Below, in pieces: positions 8,941 through 18,260 of a stretch of 64,000 nucleotides of DNA. The notes below the pieces were generated by a model, which saw only the letters and a program-made list of their open reading frames with translations, did no database searches and was not told the DNA's origin. The stretch spans positions 1 to 64,000 of the forward strand of contig NC_091279.1 in NCBI RefSeq assembly GCF_042100115.1, given 5' to 3'. The position numbers and the translations under genes are program-made. How positions within the stretch are numbered: the first letter of the stretch is position 1; every line of letters starts with the position of its first letter. The DNA is from Alternaria dauci. Taxonomy: Eukaryota > Ascomycota > Dothideomycetes > Pleosporales > Pleosporaceae.

Positions 8941-11900
8941 ATGGACGATAACACGCAGTCACCCGCCCATCCACCGGCAGGCGACCCCAGCTCCCTTAGC
9001 TACTCGGGGAACCAAACAGAGATCTTCCGCGGCTTCGGCATCGACGACGCCACCAGACAAAAGGAGATAGCCAGGACGATTGACAAGATTCTTGTGGACA
9101 ACTACCCCGATGCACGCAATCGAGGTGCAGCAAAGCTCAGCGACACTGCCAATGAAGACCTGAACAAGAACCTACACGCCCTGGTCTGGAAGTCCGTACC
9201 CGACTTCCGCAACGAACCCAAGGCGTGGAGGACAATGGCGATTAGCAAGTTGATCACACATTCTCTCAATCGCCTGAGGAAGCGTAAAGCGGAAGGCGAC
9301 CATGCTAAAGCCCCAACCCCCAACCCCTTGACGGCAACCTCTACACTCCAAAAGCGCGAGTTATCGCCAGAATCAACGCACAACTCCAAAGACCACCCAC
9401 CTAAGCGCTCTCGATCCAGAACCGTTCCTACAGGATTCACGCCTACTCCGAACAACGACAAGCCTGCTAATCCTCCCATGCCAACCGCTTCAAATCTCGA
9501 CACACAGGTACATATATGCGCCGTAAAGGATGGAGAGATCAGCGAAGTAGTCAGCATGGTCGAATTCAGTGACATATGTTGGGAGGGCATCCCCAACTGG
9601 GAAAAACTACGCGACGAAGCTGAGCAATGCTACGAAACTGCGCAAGGCCTAGGACTCGATGGATTCGACTTCAAGGGCCGCTTGTTTATCGCTCCAAGAG
9701 CAAATCAGCATATCGGAATTGGAAGCCAAGGTGGATTCAACTTTGCTATGCGAGAAATCCCAGCTGGCACAGCCGTAGTGTTTGTCACGACGGTTAGATT
9801 GAACGTAACCGACACGCAAGTTGCCTCCTCCAAAGTCGTCCCGCCAGCAGAGGTGCAAGATGGTCAGCAACAAGATGCCACCCACATGCAAGTTGCCTCC
9901 TCCGAGCCCGCCCCGCCAGCAGAGGTGCAAGGTGACCAGCAACAAGATGCCACCCACATGCAAGTTGCCTCCTCCGAGCCCGCCCCGCCAGCAGAGGTGC
10001 AAGATGGTCAGCAACAAGATGCCACCCACATGCAAGTTGCCTCCTCCGAGCCCGCCCCGCCAGCAGAGGTGCAAGGTGACCAGCAACAAGATGCCACCCA
10101 CATGCAAGTTGCCTCCTCCGAGCCCGCCCCGCCAGCAGAGGTGCAAGATGGTCAGCAACAAGATGCCACCCACATGCAAGTTGCCTCCTCCGAGCCCGCC
10201 CCGCCAGCAGAGGTGCAAGGTGACCAGCAACAAGATGCCACCCACATGCAAGTTGCCTCCTCCGAAGCCGTCCCACCGGAAAGTAAGGAGCTTACACCCA
10301 AGACACTCAAGGAGATACTAGATTTGGCGGCCAACATACATCCATTATCCTGGTCGAGGGAAGAATCCACACCTAGCAACAGCGCACACAAGCAGCATCC
10401 TGTAGGTCCGTTCTCGTCATACATGTCCAGGAATAACAGCATCGCCTTCCCCCGCACACTTCAACCCTCGTCGTTCACACCCGTGAATCTGCTACCGCTC
10501 GCCAGACCTGCCAAACCACCGTCCAGCGCACCTAAGTCCTTTCTCAAGTTTGTCGAGACCTTCCCTTCTAATAGCTACCACGGTAGCGGACTAGACGACC
10601 CAATACATATCAGCGACGATAGTGGTAGCAGCGATTCTAGTGACAGCGAGTCTAGTAACAACATGGACATTCTCGTAGACGATGAAGAGGTGCTAGAAGA
10701 ATGCATGTTAGACGAAGGCGAACCGGAACAACCCCCATTGAACGAACAAGCTAAGACCCAGGCAAACGCGCATTTCTCGAGCACTATGAAGGTGAAGATG
10801 GATGGTATGTCTGCTTTTGCGCACGCGCAAAAGTCGAACATAGACTTGTGGGACTTAGCCGCGCAAACCTTCGGCCTTGCGCTCGACGACCTCAAAGGCG
10901 ACCAGATCAACCTCGGAACTGGGGTCGGCTTAAACCCAGATTTCCACCCGCTACCCCATCAGTTGGTCGGCGCCAAGGATGGCTTGGATGTCCTCGCCGG
11001 CGACCGAGGAGCACTTGTCATCGCCGACGACATGGGCATGGGCAAGACGATCACCGATGTCCTCATATGGTATCTCAATTTTGCTAGATCGTACCAGCGC
11101 CTCGGCATCAGCGCGACGCCAGACTTCCCCTACACTGCTCTCAAATCGAACGGAGACGAGATAGAGACGCCGAATCTGTTTGGATGCACCTACTTTGTTG
11201 CGAGTGCAGCAGGCCTTGAAACATTGGTACAAGCATGGCGTATGATCATGGGTGGCAGCGCCCACTTGGCTCAAGGATCAGAGTACAAGCCACCGAAGCT
11301 GATAGTCTTGCACGGTACGGGCGAAGAGATTGTACAGCGTTATGGCGGTGCGAAGAACAGCATCTACTCTAGCATGACACCAAAAGAGTGGGATGAAGTC
11401 AACCGTCGCCCTAACTGGTTGAAATCACGATTGGCCTATGGGGAGTACAACAAGGTGTGGAAGTTGAACAACCCGACTAAGGAATGGGCAAACAGCGTCC
11501 CTGAGACATCGGACTTCAGACCTCAAAAGACGAGCGTTAGGTTCTTGATAGTCTCAACTCGCGAGTCTTGGAAGACGAAGATCTTTGGCACGCTTGTCGA
11601 TACCTCTGCGCCCCCTCAGTACAAGAGGCTAAAACAACAGTTAGAAAAGACCGACAAGAGGCATACTAAGAAGAGGGCGGCGTTGAGAGCACAGCTGAGC
11701 CTGTGCGCCAAGACGCATATGGACACTTCACGATTGCCTGCGCTTGATGGTCTCGGCCCTTGGCAGGCTCGTCGCATGCAAATATGGACAGACGACAAAG
11801 GTGTGAGGGTCGAGGTGTGGTTGGTCACATTCGTTGGTTGCGCTGCAATAATCATGGTCGACGAGCTGCATACCGCCCCGGGTACAAAAACTCAAACCTA

Positions 11901-13302
11901 CACCCACATCATCGACCCCATTTTGGACTACAGGCCCAATGATCATCGTACTGGTATAGTAGGTCAGACGGGCACAGCTCTCACGAACGGGGTCGACCTG
12001 GTGTTAGGATTCGCCGACCACGTGATCCAGCGGTTAGTACAAAAGCAGTCCACCGATCCAGGCGCCAAAGCTTTAGCCAATTTGAAAGGGGTAGATTGTA
12101 CTGCAGTGTGGAGAAAGCTCCTCAATAGCTACAAGAAGTATCACGACGGGATGCAGCGTTGTAAAACCGAGAAGGAAAAGAACAAAGTACAGTCCGCGCT
12201 CGACAAGCAACTCCAGTCCGGCGAGATCAAGGACATGCTGAACAATTTTCGGGACATGGTTCGGTGGTGTTTCATAATGCGCGACACCGACAGTCTGGAT
12301 CCCTGGCGCAAACCCCTCAACGTTGTCACAGCAAAGCTTACTGTCAACTTCACGTATCTGCAGCACGATGCGTGTTACTTCGCTAACGTGGAACAAGAAG
12401 AGTCTCGCGTGCTAGCCGCGGTCAAACAGCATTACGAGAAGGAAGTGGAGGCCTGGGAAGACCAAGGGGGAGAGAGCAGCAAGAAGTCCAAGCCCACCAT
12501 GCCCCCAGGCGCAGTCGCAGACTCCGAGGCCTACCGCATTGCGCGACATGTCAGCATCTTTCCTAACCTTATGGCCGCAATCAACAATTGGGATGCCGAC
12601 CAGCTTATCGGAGATCGGATCCTCGACCCTCACCGCAGTCTCAGTAATAACAACGAAAACCTCCGCACAGCTCTTGTGAACAGCGACACAATTCGACACT
12701 CATTCATCTGGGACATTGCATTGGAGGCTTGCAAGGGCTCAGCCAAGGTCGCATACATTCACAAGACGTTGGAAGAGCTACGCAACAAGAAGACGACCAT
12801 TCCCCATCCCCGTCCTCGCGCACACCAAGGAGAAACCCTAGAGTACAGAGCCAAGTACGTCGTACTCGCGAGCTCGACATTGTCACGTGCTCTGATCTAC
12901 GCTTACATCTGCCAAACGTTTGGAGAGAAACACGTTGTTCATGCCTACAACGCCGTGACACGGGACAAGGAAGTACCCAAGTGGAAGAAGGTCTGGGATG
13001 AGGGGGGCGGCAAGGTCGACGATGGCGTCTATATTCTCGTGGGTGCAACGGGCGCGATGTGTCAGTCAATATCGCTTACAGAGGGCAACATCTTGCATGG
13101 TCTTGAGCCTCAGAGTAACGCGCATATTGCTGAACAGGCTGCGAAACGCCAACATCGCATTAATACGAGGTTCGCCGAAGTCTTCGTTGAATGGCTGACA
13201 ACTACTGCCCCTCAAGGATGCCGAGACACCATTGACATGAGGATAGTCAAGAACCTCCAAGCTAAAGGCTATTTTCAGAGCACGATAAAGGCGCAAGACT
13301 GA
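8941..13302 (+). CDS. SNF2-like ATPase with a repeat-rich N-terminal half
   Basis: A single exon of 1453 aa when started at 8941 (MDDNTQ). The frame is open from 8428, but that upstream part is promoter-like and carries the repeated GGTGATCCCC motif. Helicase signatures appear in SNF2 order: ADDMGMGKT (motif I, about 695-703), VDELH (motif II, D at 974), a GQTGTALTNG segment like SNF2 motif III, and AAKRQHRIN (motif VI-like, about 1400-1408), with a long insert of about 330 residues between the lobes. SNF2 enzymes use ATP to translocate on duplex DNA and remodel nucleosomes or displace proteins. Residues about 293-445 are seven 24-aa repeats, followed by a Ser/Asp-rich stretch. It is transcribed away from the UPF1-like gene. 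Subfamily is unclear: the DELH box and motif III are divergent. Confidence 0.82.
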   Translation: MDDNTQSPAHPPAGDPSSLSYSGNQTEIFRGFGIDDATRQKEIARTIDKILVDNYPDARNRGAAKLSDTANEDLNKNLHALVWKSVPDFRNEPKAWRTMAISKLITHSLNRLRKRKAEGDHAKAPTPNPLTATSTLQKRELSPESTHNSKDHPPKRSRSRTVPTGFTPTPNNDKPANPPMPTASNLDTQVHICAVKDGEISEVVSMVEFSDICWEGIPNWEKLRDEAEQCYETAQGLGLDGFDFKGRLFIAPRANQHIGIGSQGGFNFAMREIPAGTAVVFVTTVRLNVTDTQVASSKVVPPAEVQDGQQQDATHMQVASSEPAPPAEVQGDQQQDATHMQVASSEPAPPAEVQDGQQQDATHMQVASSEPAPPAEVQGDQQQDATHMQVASSEPAPPAEVQDGQQQDATHMQVASSEPAPPAEVQGDQQQDATHMQVASSEAVPPESKELTPKTLKEILDLAANIHPLSWSREESTPSNSAHKQHPVGPFSSYMSRNNSIAFPRTLQPSSFTPVNLLPLARPAKPPSSAPKSFLKFVETFPSNSYHGSGLDDPIHISDDSGSSDSSDSESSNNMDILVDDEEVLEECMLDEGEPEQPPLNEQAKTQANAHFSSTMKVKMDGMSAFAHAQKSNIDLWDLAAQTFGLALDDLKGDQINLGTGVGLNPDFHPLPHQLVGAKDGLDVLAGDRGALVIADDMGMGKTITDVLIWYLNFARSYQRLGISATPDFPYTALKSNGDEIETPNLFGCTYFVASAAGLETLVQAWRMIMGGSAHLAQGSEYKPPKLIVLHGTGEEIVQRYGGAKNSIYSSMTPKEWDEVNRRPNWLKSRLAYGEYNKVWKLNNPTKEWANSVPETSDFRPQKTSVRFLIVSTRESWKTKIFGTLVDTSAPPQYKRLKQQLEKTDKRHTKKRAALRAQLSLCAKTHMDTSRLPALDGLGPWQARRMQIWTDDKGVRVEVWLVTFVGCAAIIMVDELHTAPGTKTQTYTHIIDPILDYRPNDHRTGIVGQTGTALTNGVDLVLGFADHVIQRLVQKQSTDPGAKALANLKGVDCTAVWRKLLNSYKKYHDGMQRCKTEKEKNKVQSALDKQLQSGEIKDMLNNFRDMVRWCFIMRDTDSLDPWRKPLNVVTAKLTVNFTYLQHDACYFANVEQEESRVLAAVKQHYEKEVEAWEDQGGESSKKSKPTMPPGAVADSEAYRIARHVSIFPNLMAAINNWDADQLIGDRILDPHRSLSNNNENLRTALVNSDTIRHSFIWDIALEACKGSAKVAYIHKTLEELRNKKTTIPHPRPRAHQGETLEYRAKYVVLASSTLSRALIYAYICQTFGEKHVVHAYNAVTRDKEVPKWKKVWDEGGGKVDDGVYILVGATGAMCQSISLTEGNILHGLEPQSNAHIAEQAAKRQHRINTRFAEVFVEWLTTTAPQGCRDTIDMRIVKNLQAKGYFQSTIKAQD
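9817..10275 (+). repeat. 72-bp (144-bp higher-order) coding minisatellite
   Basis: Six full 72-bp units and a partial seventh, each encoding 24 aa around QVASSEPAPPAEVQ. Two unit types alternate (QDG and QGD), so the true period is 144 bp repeated about three times. All units stay in frame with the SNF2-like protein. Open frames in the other five frames are shadows. Confidence 0.95.
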
Positions 13303-13620
13303 GATACTTTGAAGGAATGACTGCCCGGAAATCGCGGAGACATACTGTAACTTTCTCAAGTAGTCTGTAGTACAAAATCGATCCCATGACTCAATACCGA
13401 TATAGGCGCACCAGACTAACATAGAGTAACGCTGTACGTATTGCCTACTGCTGCCACTGTAGGAAGCCTAGAAAGTTGCCTCTGTTAGCAATAGCAAGTT
13501 ACTGCTGTACCTAGGTAACGTTGTGAGTGGAAGCGCTGCTGTCAGCCTGACTTGCGGGCGCGTGGTCTTCCGAGTCAGGCCGAATGCAACCTACCACACT
13601 AAATACTACTCCATGCTTCG
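13303..13620. other. Intergenic, no feature seen
   Basis: About 320 bp after the SNF2-like stop codon with normal composition. It presumably includes that gene's 3' untranslated region. I see no open frame, RNA gene or repeat before the 68-bp array begins. Confidence 0.4.
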
Positions 13621-13892
13621 CAACCGCTTCGCAATGTGCCCTCGCTAGCAACCAACCGTTGCGGCAACTTGCGTCCCAAGCCATATCGCAACCGCTTCGC
13701 AACGTGCCCTCGCTAGCAACCAACCGTTGCGGCAACTTGCGTCCCAAGCCATATCGCAACCGCTTCGCAACGTGCCCTCGCTAGCAACCAACCGTTGCGG
13801 CAACTTGCGTCCCAAGCCATATCGCAACCGCTTCGCAACGTGCCCTCGCTAGCAACCAACCGTTGCGGCAACTTGCTTCCCAAGCCATATCG
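13621..13892. repeat. 68-bp tandem repeat, four copies
   Basis: Four full copies with units starting at 13621, 13689, 13757 and 13825, over 95 percent alike. Each contains ACCGTTGCGGCAACTTGCG, including the palindromic core TTGCGGCAA. A fifth, diverged copy lies at 14857-14920, so a broken gene sits between repeat copies. Short open frames through the array are not genes. Confidence 0.95.
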
Positions 13893-13941
13893 TGATCTAA
13901 TGACATAGTTTTGTACGACGGCTTACGCCGAAAAGTCAGAC

Positions 13942-14826
13942 ATGGATGCGATACAGGCTCTAGCTGCAGCCTATAGGGTATATAAGCTCTCGGCGGTACA
14001 GCCACCTACTGCACTGAAATACGAGCTAGACCAGGGACAGGACTTCAACAAGAATGCGATTCGGAACACGGTGCTGTGCAACACCAAGGCGTTTGCAGAT
14101 TCCAATGAAGCGAATCTACCAAAGCGAGAATCGGAGACTGAACAGCAGCATCACGACAGGATTGCACGCCGCATTTCAGGAGAATCAAACTAGGGCGATC
14201 GACTCGTTCGTGGAAGATCTGAGGAACCAGTGGCCAAGGCAGAGTCCCAGCGTGCCGTCCAGGACTGAGTATACTGCCTACCTCGACGTTTTCTCTACAG
14301 CGACAACCATTAGGAATCAGTTTGTTCATTGGTTCAACAACCGTCTGTTCATGCAGCAGACTTGTCAACAATCAAGCCAGCTTGATCGCTATCAAGCTGG
14401 GGCATCAAGCTGGCGTATCAATCAAGCTAAGCTAGAGTAGAGGTATAAATCAATTAAGCCAAGCTACTATAAGCTAGCTTGATTGTTTGGCTTGATTGGC
14501 TTGATAGAATTAATACTCTATAAAGAAGGTTAAAGTAAGTAAGTAAGGTCACGTGGTGATAAGATCACGTGGTGATAAGATTATATAAGGATACCCCTAC
14601 ACTATCCCCTTTTAAGCTTCTTGAAAGGGGGATTAATTTTGTTAAGCTAATCAAGCTAAACAAGCCAAGCTTATTAATTTTAACCATCAAGCCAATCAAG
14701 CTAAGCTGAGGTAGAGGTACCCACTAATCAAGCTAAGCTGGGGCACCCAGCTTGATTGGCTTGATTGTTGACAACTCTGTCATGCAGTACCTTGGACAGT
14801 CCAGAGAGTTGCCCAAAAGGTGTTAG
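13942..14826 (+). pseudogene. Broken gene of unknown family, frameshifted and split by a MITE
   Basis: Coding potential starts at ATG 13942 (MDAIQALAAAYRVYKL) and runs 83 codons to a stop at 14191-14193. From about 14150 the sense continues in another frame through SFVEDLRNQWP to NNRLFMQ. There a 423-bp MITE interrupts it. After the MITE and its target-site copy the same frame resumes as YLGQSRELPKRC and stops at 14824-14826. So one frameshift and one insertion have disabled it. I do not recognise the family. The flanking 68-bp repeats suggest it lies in a repeat-mediated rearrangement. Confidence 0.6.
14357..14779. mobile_element. hAT-type MITE, 423 bp
   Basis: Terminal inverted repeats of about 23 bp with one mismatch begin CAGA(C/G)TTGTCAACAATC at both ends. 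They are flanked by a perfect 8-bp target-site duplication TCATGCAG at 14349-14356 and 14780-14787. CAG-starting termini with an 8-bp duplication are the hallmark of the hAT superfamily. There is no coding capacity, so it needs a transposase in trans. The interior is full of short AAGCTNGATTG-like inverted motifs and a doubled ATCACGTGGTGATAAG at about 14550-14580. It is not visibly RIPed. Confidence 0.9.
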
Positions 14827-14856
14827 TAGGTGTATGAAGCCATACCGTGGTCTCTG

Positions 14857-14920
14857 CGTAACTTGCCCTCGCTGGCAACCAACCGTTGCGGCAACTTGCG
14901 TCCCAAGCCATATCGCAACC
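14857..14920. repeat. Solitary fifth copy of the 68-bp repeat
   Basis: A diverged copy of the 13621-13892 unit, sharing GCAACCAACCGTTGCGGCAA and CCAAGCCATATCG. It lies about 1 kb from the array, on the far side of the broken gene. It keeps the TTGCGGCAA core. Confidence 0.85.
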
Positions 14921-15364
14921 TTGCAGCTGGAACATTCGGACGCTTTAACTACCTTAGGGCTGGCGCTCCAACCTTCTTCACGCTGCACCTCTAAAGGCAA
15001 ATACTAGTGTTATATTATTTGGAACTGCGCTCTTAGATGTACGAGGCAGAGCGACCCTCCCTATCTAGGACTACCTCTTTGAGATCTTTCGTGTCTTCAA
15101 CAACTAAACTTTAGTATTCAATATTATATAAGAATAGCACTCTAAAAAGAGAAATAACATGTATTCTACACTCAAGGACGCGACCTCTTCTGGGATTAGG
15201 GACCGTACTCTACCTTGTTAGTCGGTGCGACTATATGCCGCACCTTGCCGGCACGCCCTGGCCCCCTGCTTTCCATGCCACGTCTTCTTTTCTCTGCTGT
15301 TATTCTTACTACTTTTCTACCCACACACTAATCGCTGGCTTAGAGCGTCAGCCTTGGTTCTAAA

Positions 15365-17227
15365 ATGGATCAGTTACAGCTCGATAGTGACCATTGTCAG
15401 GATAAACACAGCGGAAGAGGCTTTCCTGCACAGTGGGACGCTACAGTCGCTAACAACTTAGCATACAGCCCACCTAACCCGTCCTACAGCAGATTTCTTG
15501 CGCGTCGTCTCGCAGAACCATGCCGTGTACCAGGCGATGTACGATACGCGGGATGGATCGTTCCAGAAGTAGGCGACGACGAAGCGTGCAAGCCGGTTTT
15601 CATAGCCCACTCGACACTAGATGCGATATGGCTGCTGAAAGAGACGCTGGGTGCCAGCACACTTGACGCAGAAAATTGGGGGCGTCTCACAAGCGCTGCT
15701 ATGGACTTTGCTAGTAGTAAGTCTCTAGAGCCTAGAAACTTAACTACAGCGCGGCTAATGACGCCAACGGAAGGCATCGCGGAGGACCGCATGGCTATAG
15801 ACTCAGACAAGGACGATAGCATACCGCCATCAGCACAGAGGGCTACAGGCGACCTTGTGCCGTACCGTAAACGTCCAGCCTCCTCATCGCCTATTCGCAG
15901 CGAGATCCGTGCCAACAGCTTAAACCGCCTAGCAATACAGGAGGACAGCGCGGACGAATCGACGGCTAGGGCTAGCGAAGTCAACACTATGACAGTACAC
16001 GCTGGCAAAGACACAGCTAGAGCGGAGGGGGGACACGAGCGCGGAACAAGCGACGAGGACAGCGAAAACCAGAGTGCGACGACGCCTCTATCCGTAAAGA
16101 GGTCCGCAACAGTTACAAACAAGAATCGTCTTGCAGAGCTACGGCGTACAAGAAAGCTAGAAAGATCGCGTGTAATAAAGCTCGAGGCGATAGGCTTAAA
16201 GGAACCGCCTGAGAAGATGCCTGCGCAGGAACGTATGGCGTACGGCAGCATTGCGCCAGACGATGAGCCGACGATCTCTTGGATCTTCAAGCAAAAAGTC
16301 GCGGAAGATGCTGATTTCTATACAGCCTCGCCAACACCCTACTATACTGCCTGCAGCATGCTAGCAAAAGCGCGTGCTTTTGGAAATGCAACCTCGCAGT
16401 ACAGCGCTGCGCAGTTCCTGCATAATTGGCGGAAACAGGGCACGCCGTTCTTGGTAAAACCAGTAGATCGTTATGTTCTTACCCAGACGCAAATGTCGCA
16501 GTCAGTGGATAGTAGCGCAACACTTCATACTGATGCCGACAATGCATTCTGCTTTGCCTGGGACATGTGCACACGGTACGAGACGATGCTTGCAGCTGTA
16601 AACATTGGCACTCGCTGGGCTTTCGCTTTGCTAGGGAAGGCGTACGCTCGCAAGGTCGACGAAATCCAGGTCGCTGATCGTCTAGCCAGTAACGACAGAA
16701 CTCGCAACAGGTACGGGAAGGGCCAGGCACGAACAGAGGCTATCACATATTTGGTCCATCTGGTTTGCCAATCACCATCTAAATCTGACCACGCAGCCTT
16801 TCGTTACCGCCTAAAGCGAGCGACACGATGGTTCGACATAGTTCAAGCTCTAGGCTGGGGATCGCTGCTGCTCATACCCCACGAAGAGGTCTCAAACCAT
16901 TGGCTCGAGCGTGTGCTGCGGAAGAACCAGCGCGATGTTTTTCTTGAGCTAGTGAAGCGCGAACGGCCGGAAATTTGCACGGCAAGCAGGGCCCTCGAAG
17001 CCTGGCTAGGGCCGGATGGAATTACTGGTGCGCCGATTGCTGGAAAGGAGAGGCTTAGCATTGAAGCGAATGCGCTAGCTACGGCGGTGGGGTTAACAGA
17101 GATTCCAGACAGCGAAGCCGAAGATGACACTGATTCTGACGCATCGGAAAGTATCCCGGCATCGCCGGCGCCATTGCGACAGATGTCGGTACTTGAATTA
17201 TTCTGTCCTGTAAGCCCTATAGGTTGA
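15365..17227 (+). CDS. Unrecognised 620-aa protein
   Basis: One open frame from ATG 15365 (A at -3) to TGA 17227. I cannot assign a family. Visible features are a Ser/Asp/Glu-rich and probably disordered stretch (about residues 130-245), a basic helical segment beginning KNRLAELRRTRKLERSR at about 252, a compact alpha/beta-like part rich in aromatic residues (about 295-570), and an acidic tail SEAEDDTDSDASES near 585. No membrane segment or signal peptide is visible. Just after the stop, another frame (17224-17355) reads 43 protein-like codons to a TAG, so the true C-terminus may be reached by a short intron or a frameshift. It lies tail to tail with the 1168-aa gene, at the edge of the three-gene block that includes the ParB-like gene. 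It may be part of that module, but this is only context. Confidence 0.65.
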   Translation: MDQLQLDSDHCQDKHSGRGFPAQWDATVANNLAYSPPNPSYSRFLARRLAEPCRVPGDVRYAGWIVPEVGDDEACKPVFIAHSTLDAIWLLKETLGASTLDAENWGRLTSAAMDFASSKSLEPRNLTTARLMTPTEGIAEDRMAIDSDKDDSIPPSAQRATGDLVPYRKRPASSSPIRSEIRANSLNRLAIQEDSADESTARASEVNTMTVHAGKDTARAEGGHERGTSDEDSENQSATTPLSVKRSATVTNKNRLAELRRTRKLERSRVIKLEAIGLKEPPEKMPAQERMAYGSIAPDDEPTISWIFKQKVAEDADFYTASPTPYYTACSMLAKARAFGNATSQYSAAQFLHNWRKQGTPFLVKPVDRYVLTQTQMSQSVDSSATLHTDADNAFCFAWDMCTRYETMLAAVNIGTRWAFALLGKAYARKVDEIQVADRLASNDRTRNRYGKGQARTEAITYLVHLVCQSPSKSDHAAFRYRLKRATRWFDIVQALGWGSLLLIPHEEVSNHWLERVLRKNQRDVFLELVKRERPEICTASRALEAWLGPDGITGAPIAGKERLSIEANALATAVGLTEIPDSEAEDDTDSDASESIPASPAPLRQMSVLELFCPVSPIG

Positions 17228-18260
17228 ACAATAAACCGGGTTACCTGACGACCCTGAACTATGCGCTGCGGAAAAAGAGTGATGGGCTCGAAGAGCACAA
17301 TGCTGAGCTTCTAGCGACACTCTACGGAAGTAGTGAGGTAGACGAGAGTTGCTAGTCATAGCGGTGCTTATTAGCAGGTGGGGTGTATGCGTCCGTGTTG
17401 CGGAAGCTTGCCAATTTAGTGTTAGGCTAGGTCTGTCGTCTAAGTCACCGGCTGTACCGTGGCTCTCGACGATTACAGCCTGCTAGGAAGCTGCTGTCGT
17501 ATTGCGATACAGATAAGTCAACAACACCGCAGGCTACAAATCTACAAATAACTACAAAGAAGAGCGAAACACATAGCGGCTTCCTCTCTTTTCCTTAAAG
17601 GTTGCCGCGCAAGGTGCTATTACCTTTGCCTGCGGAGAATAGTAACAGGATGCCTCTACACTGTGCTACTTCAGCCACTAATGCAATGTAGACTTCGCAG
17701 GCTCTATTCTCTAGTGCCTGCGTCTTTTTACTATTACGTTAATTATGTAAATAGTAGAGAAGAGACACAGTTAAGATTAAGAAACGGATTACATGCGACA
17801 ACGATAGTACGGTTAATATTGGGGTTGGTGTTTTTCTGAATTTACAGTTAATACGAAATATTTTAAAAAATCATAACACTACGTAACGTGTATTAATCTC
17901 TTCAAAAGCTGTATAGGATAGAAGATGTATATAGTATATACGTGTTTTATAGGAGAGAAGATGTAAAATTATAGTGGAAGCTATAATAGCTTACTCTACA
18001 CTGGGGACTCCTGTATAATAGTATGACATCGGTCAACCCATGCATAATCAGAACTACCAAACACGCATTGAATAAAACCTTTAGCATCGCTCCGTAGTCG
18101 CATTAACTCTGTACGTCTCTTCTCAAGAACGGAATCATAGTTGATCGCTATGTCGCTGTTCCTTGGGGAGTCTCGACGCCCACTAGTAACCCGAATCCAT
18201 TGCAGTTGTCGAAGGAAGCGGTTGTTGCAACCTTTGTGCTCTACCCCAGATAGTACTATG
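17228..18260. other. Convergent intergenic region
   Basis: About 1 kb between two convergent genes. The first 130 bp may be the real 3' end of the 620-aa gene (open in another frame to 17355). The rest holds no credible gene, becomes more AT-rich around 17720-18000 and presumably carries both transcription ends. The pair TGCCTGCGGAGAATAG and CGCAGGCTCTATTCTCTAG at 17620-17740 could form an imperfect stem. Confidence 0.4.

Noticed and set aside
9649..10321. Open frames of about 160-200 codons over the 72-bp repeat
   Set aside because: Shadows of the in-frame minisatellite of the SNF2-like gene.
13621..13892. CRISPR-like array (regular repeats)
   Set aside because: The units are contiguous tandem copies with no unique spacers, in a eukaryotic genome.
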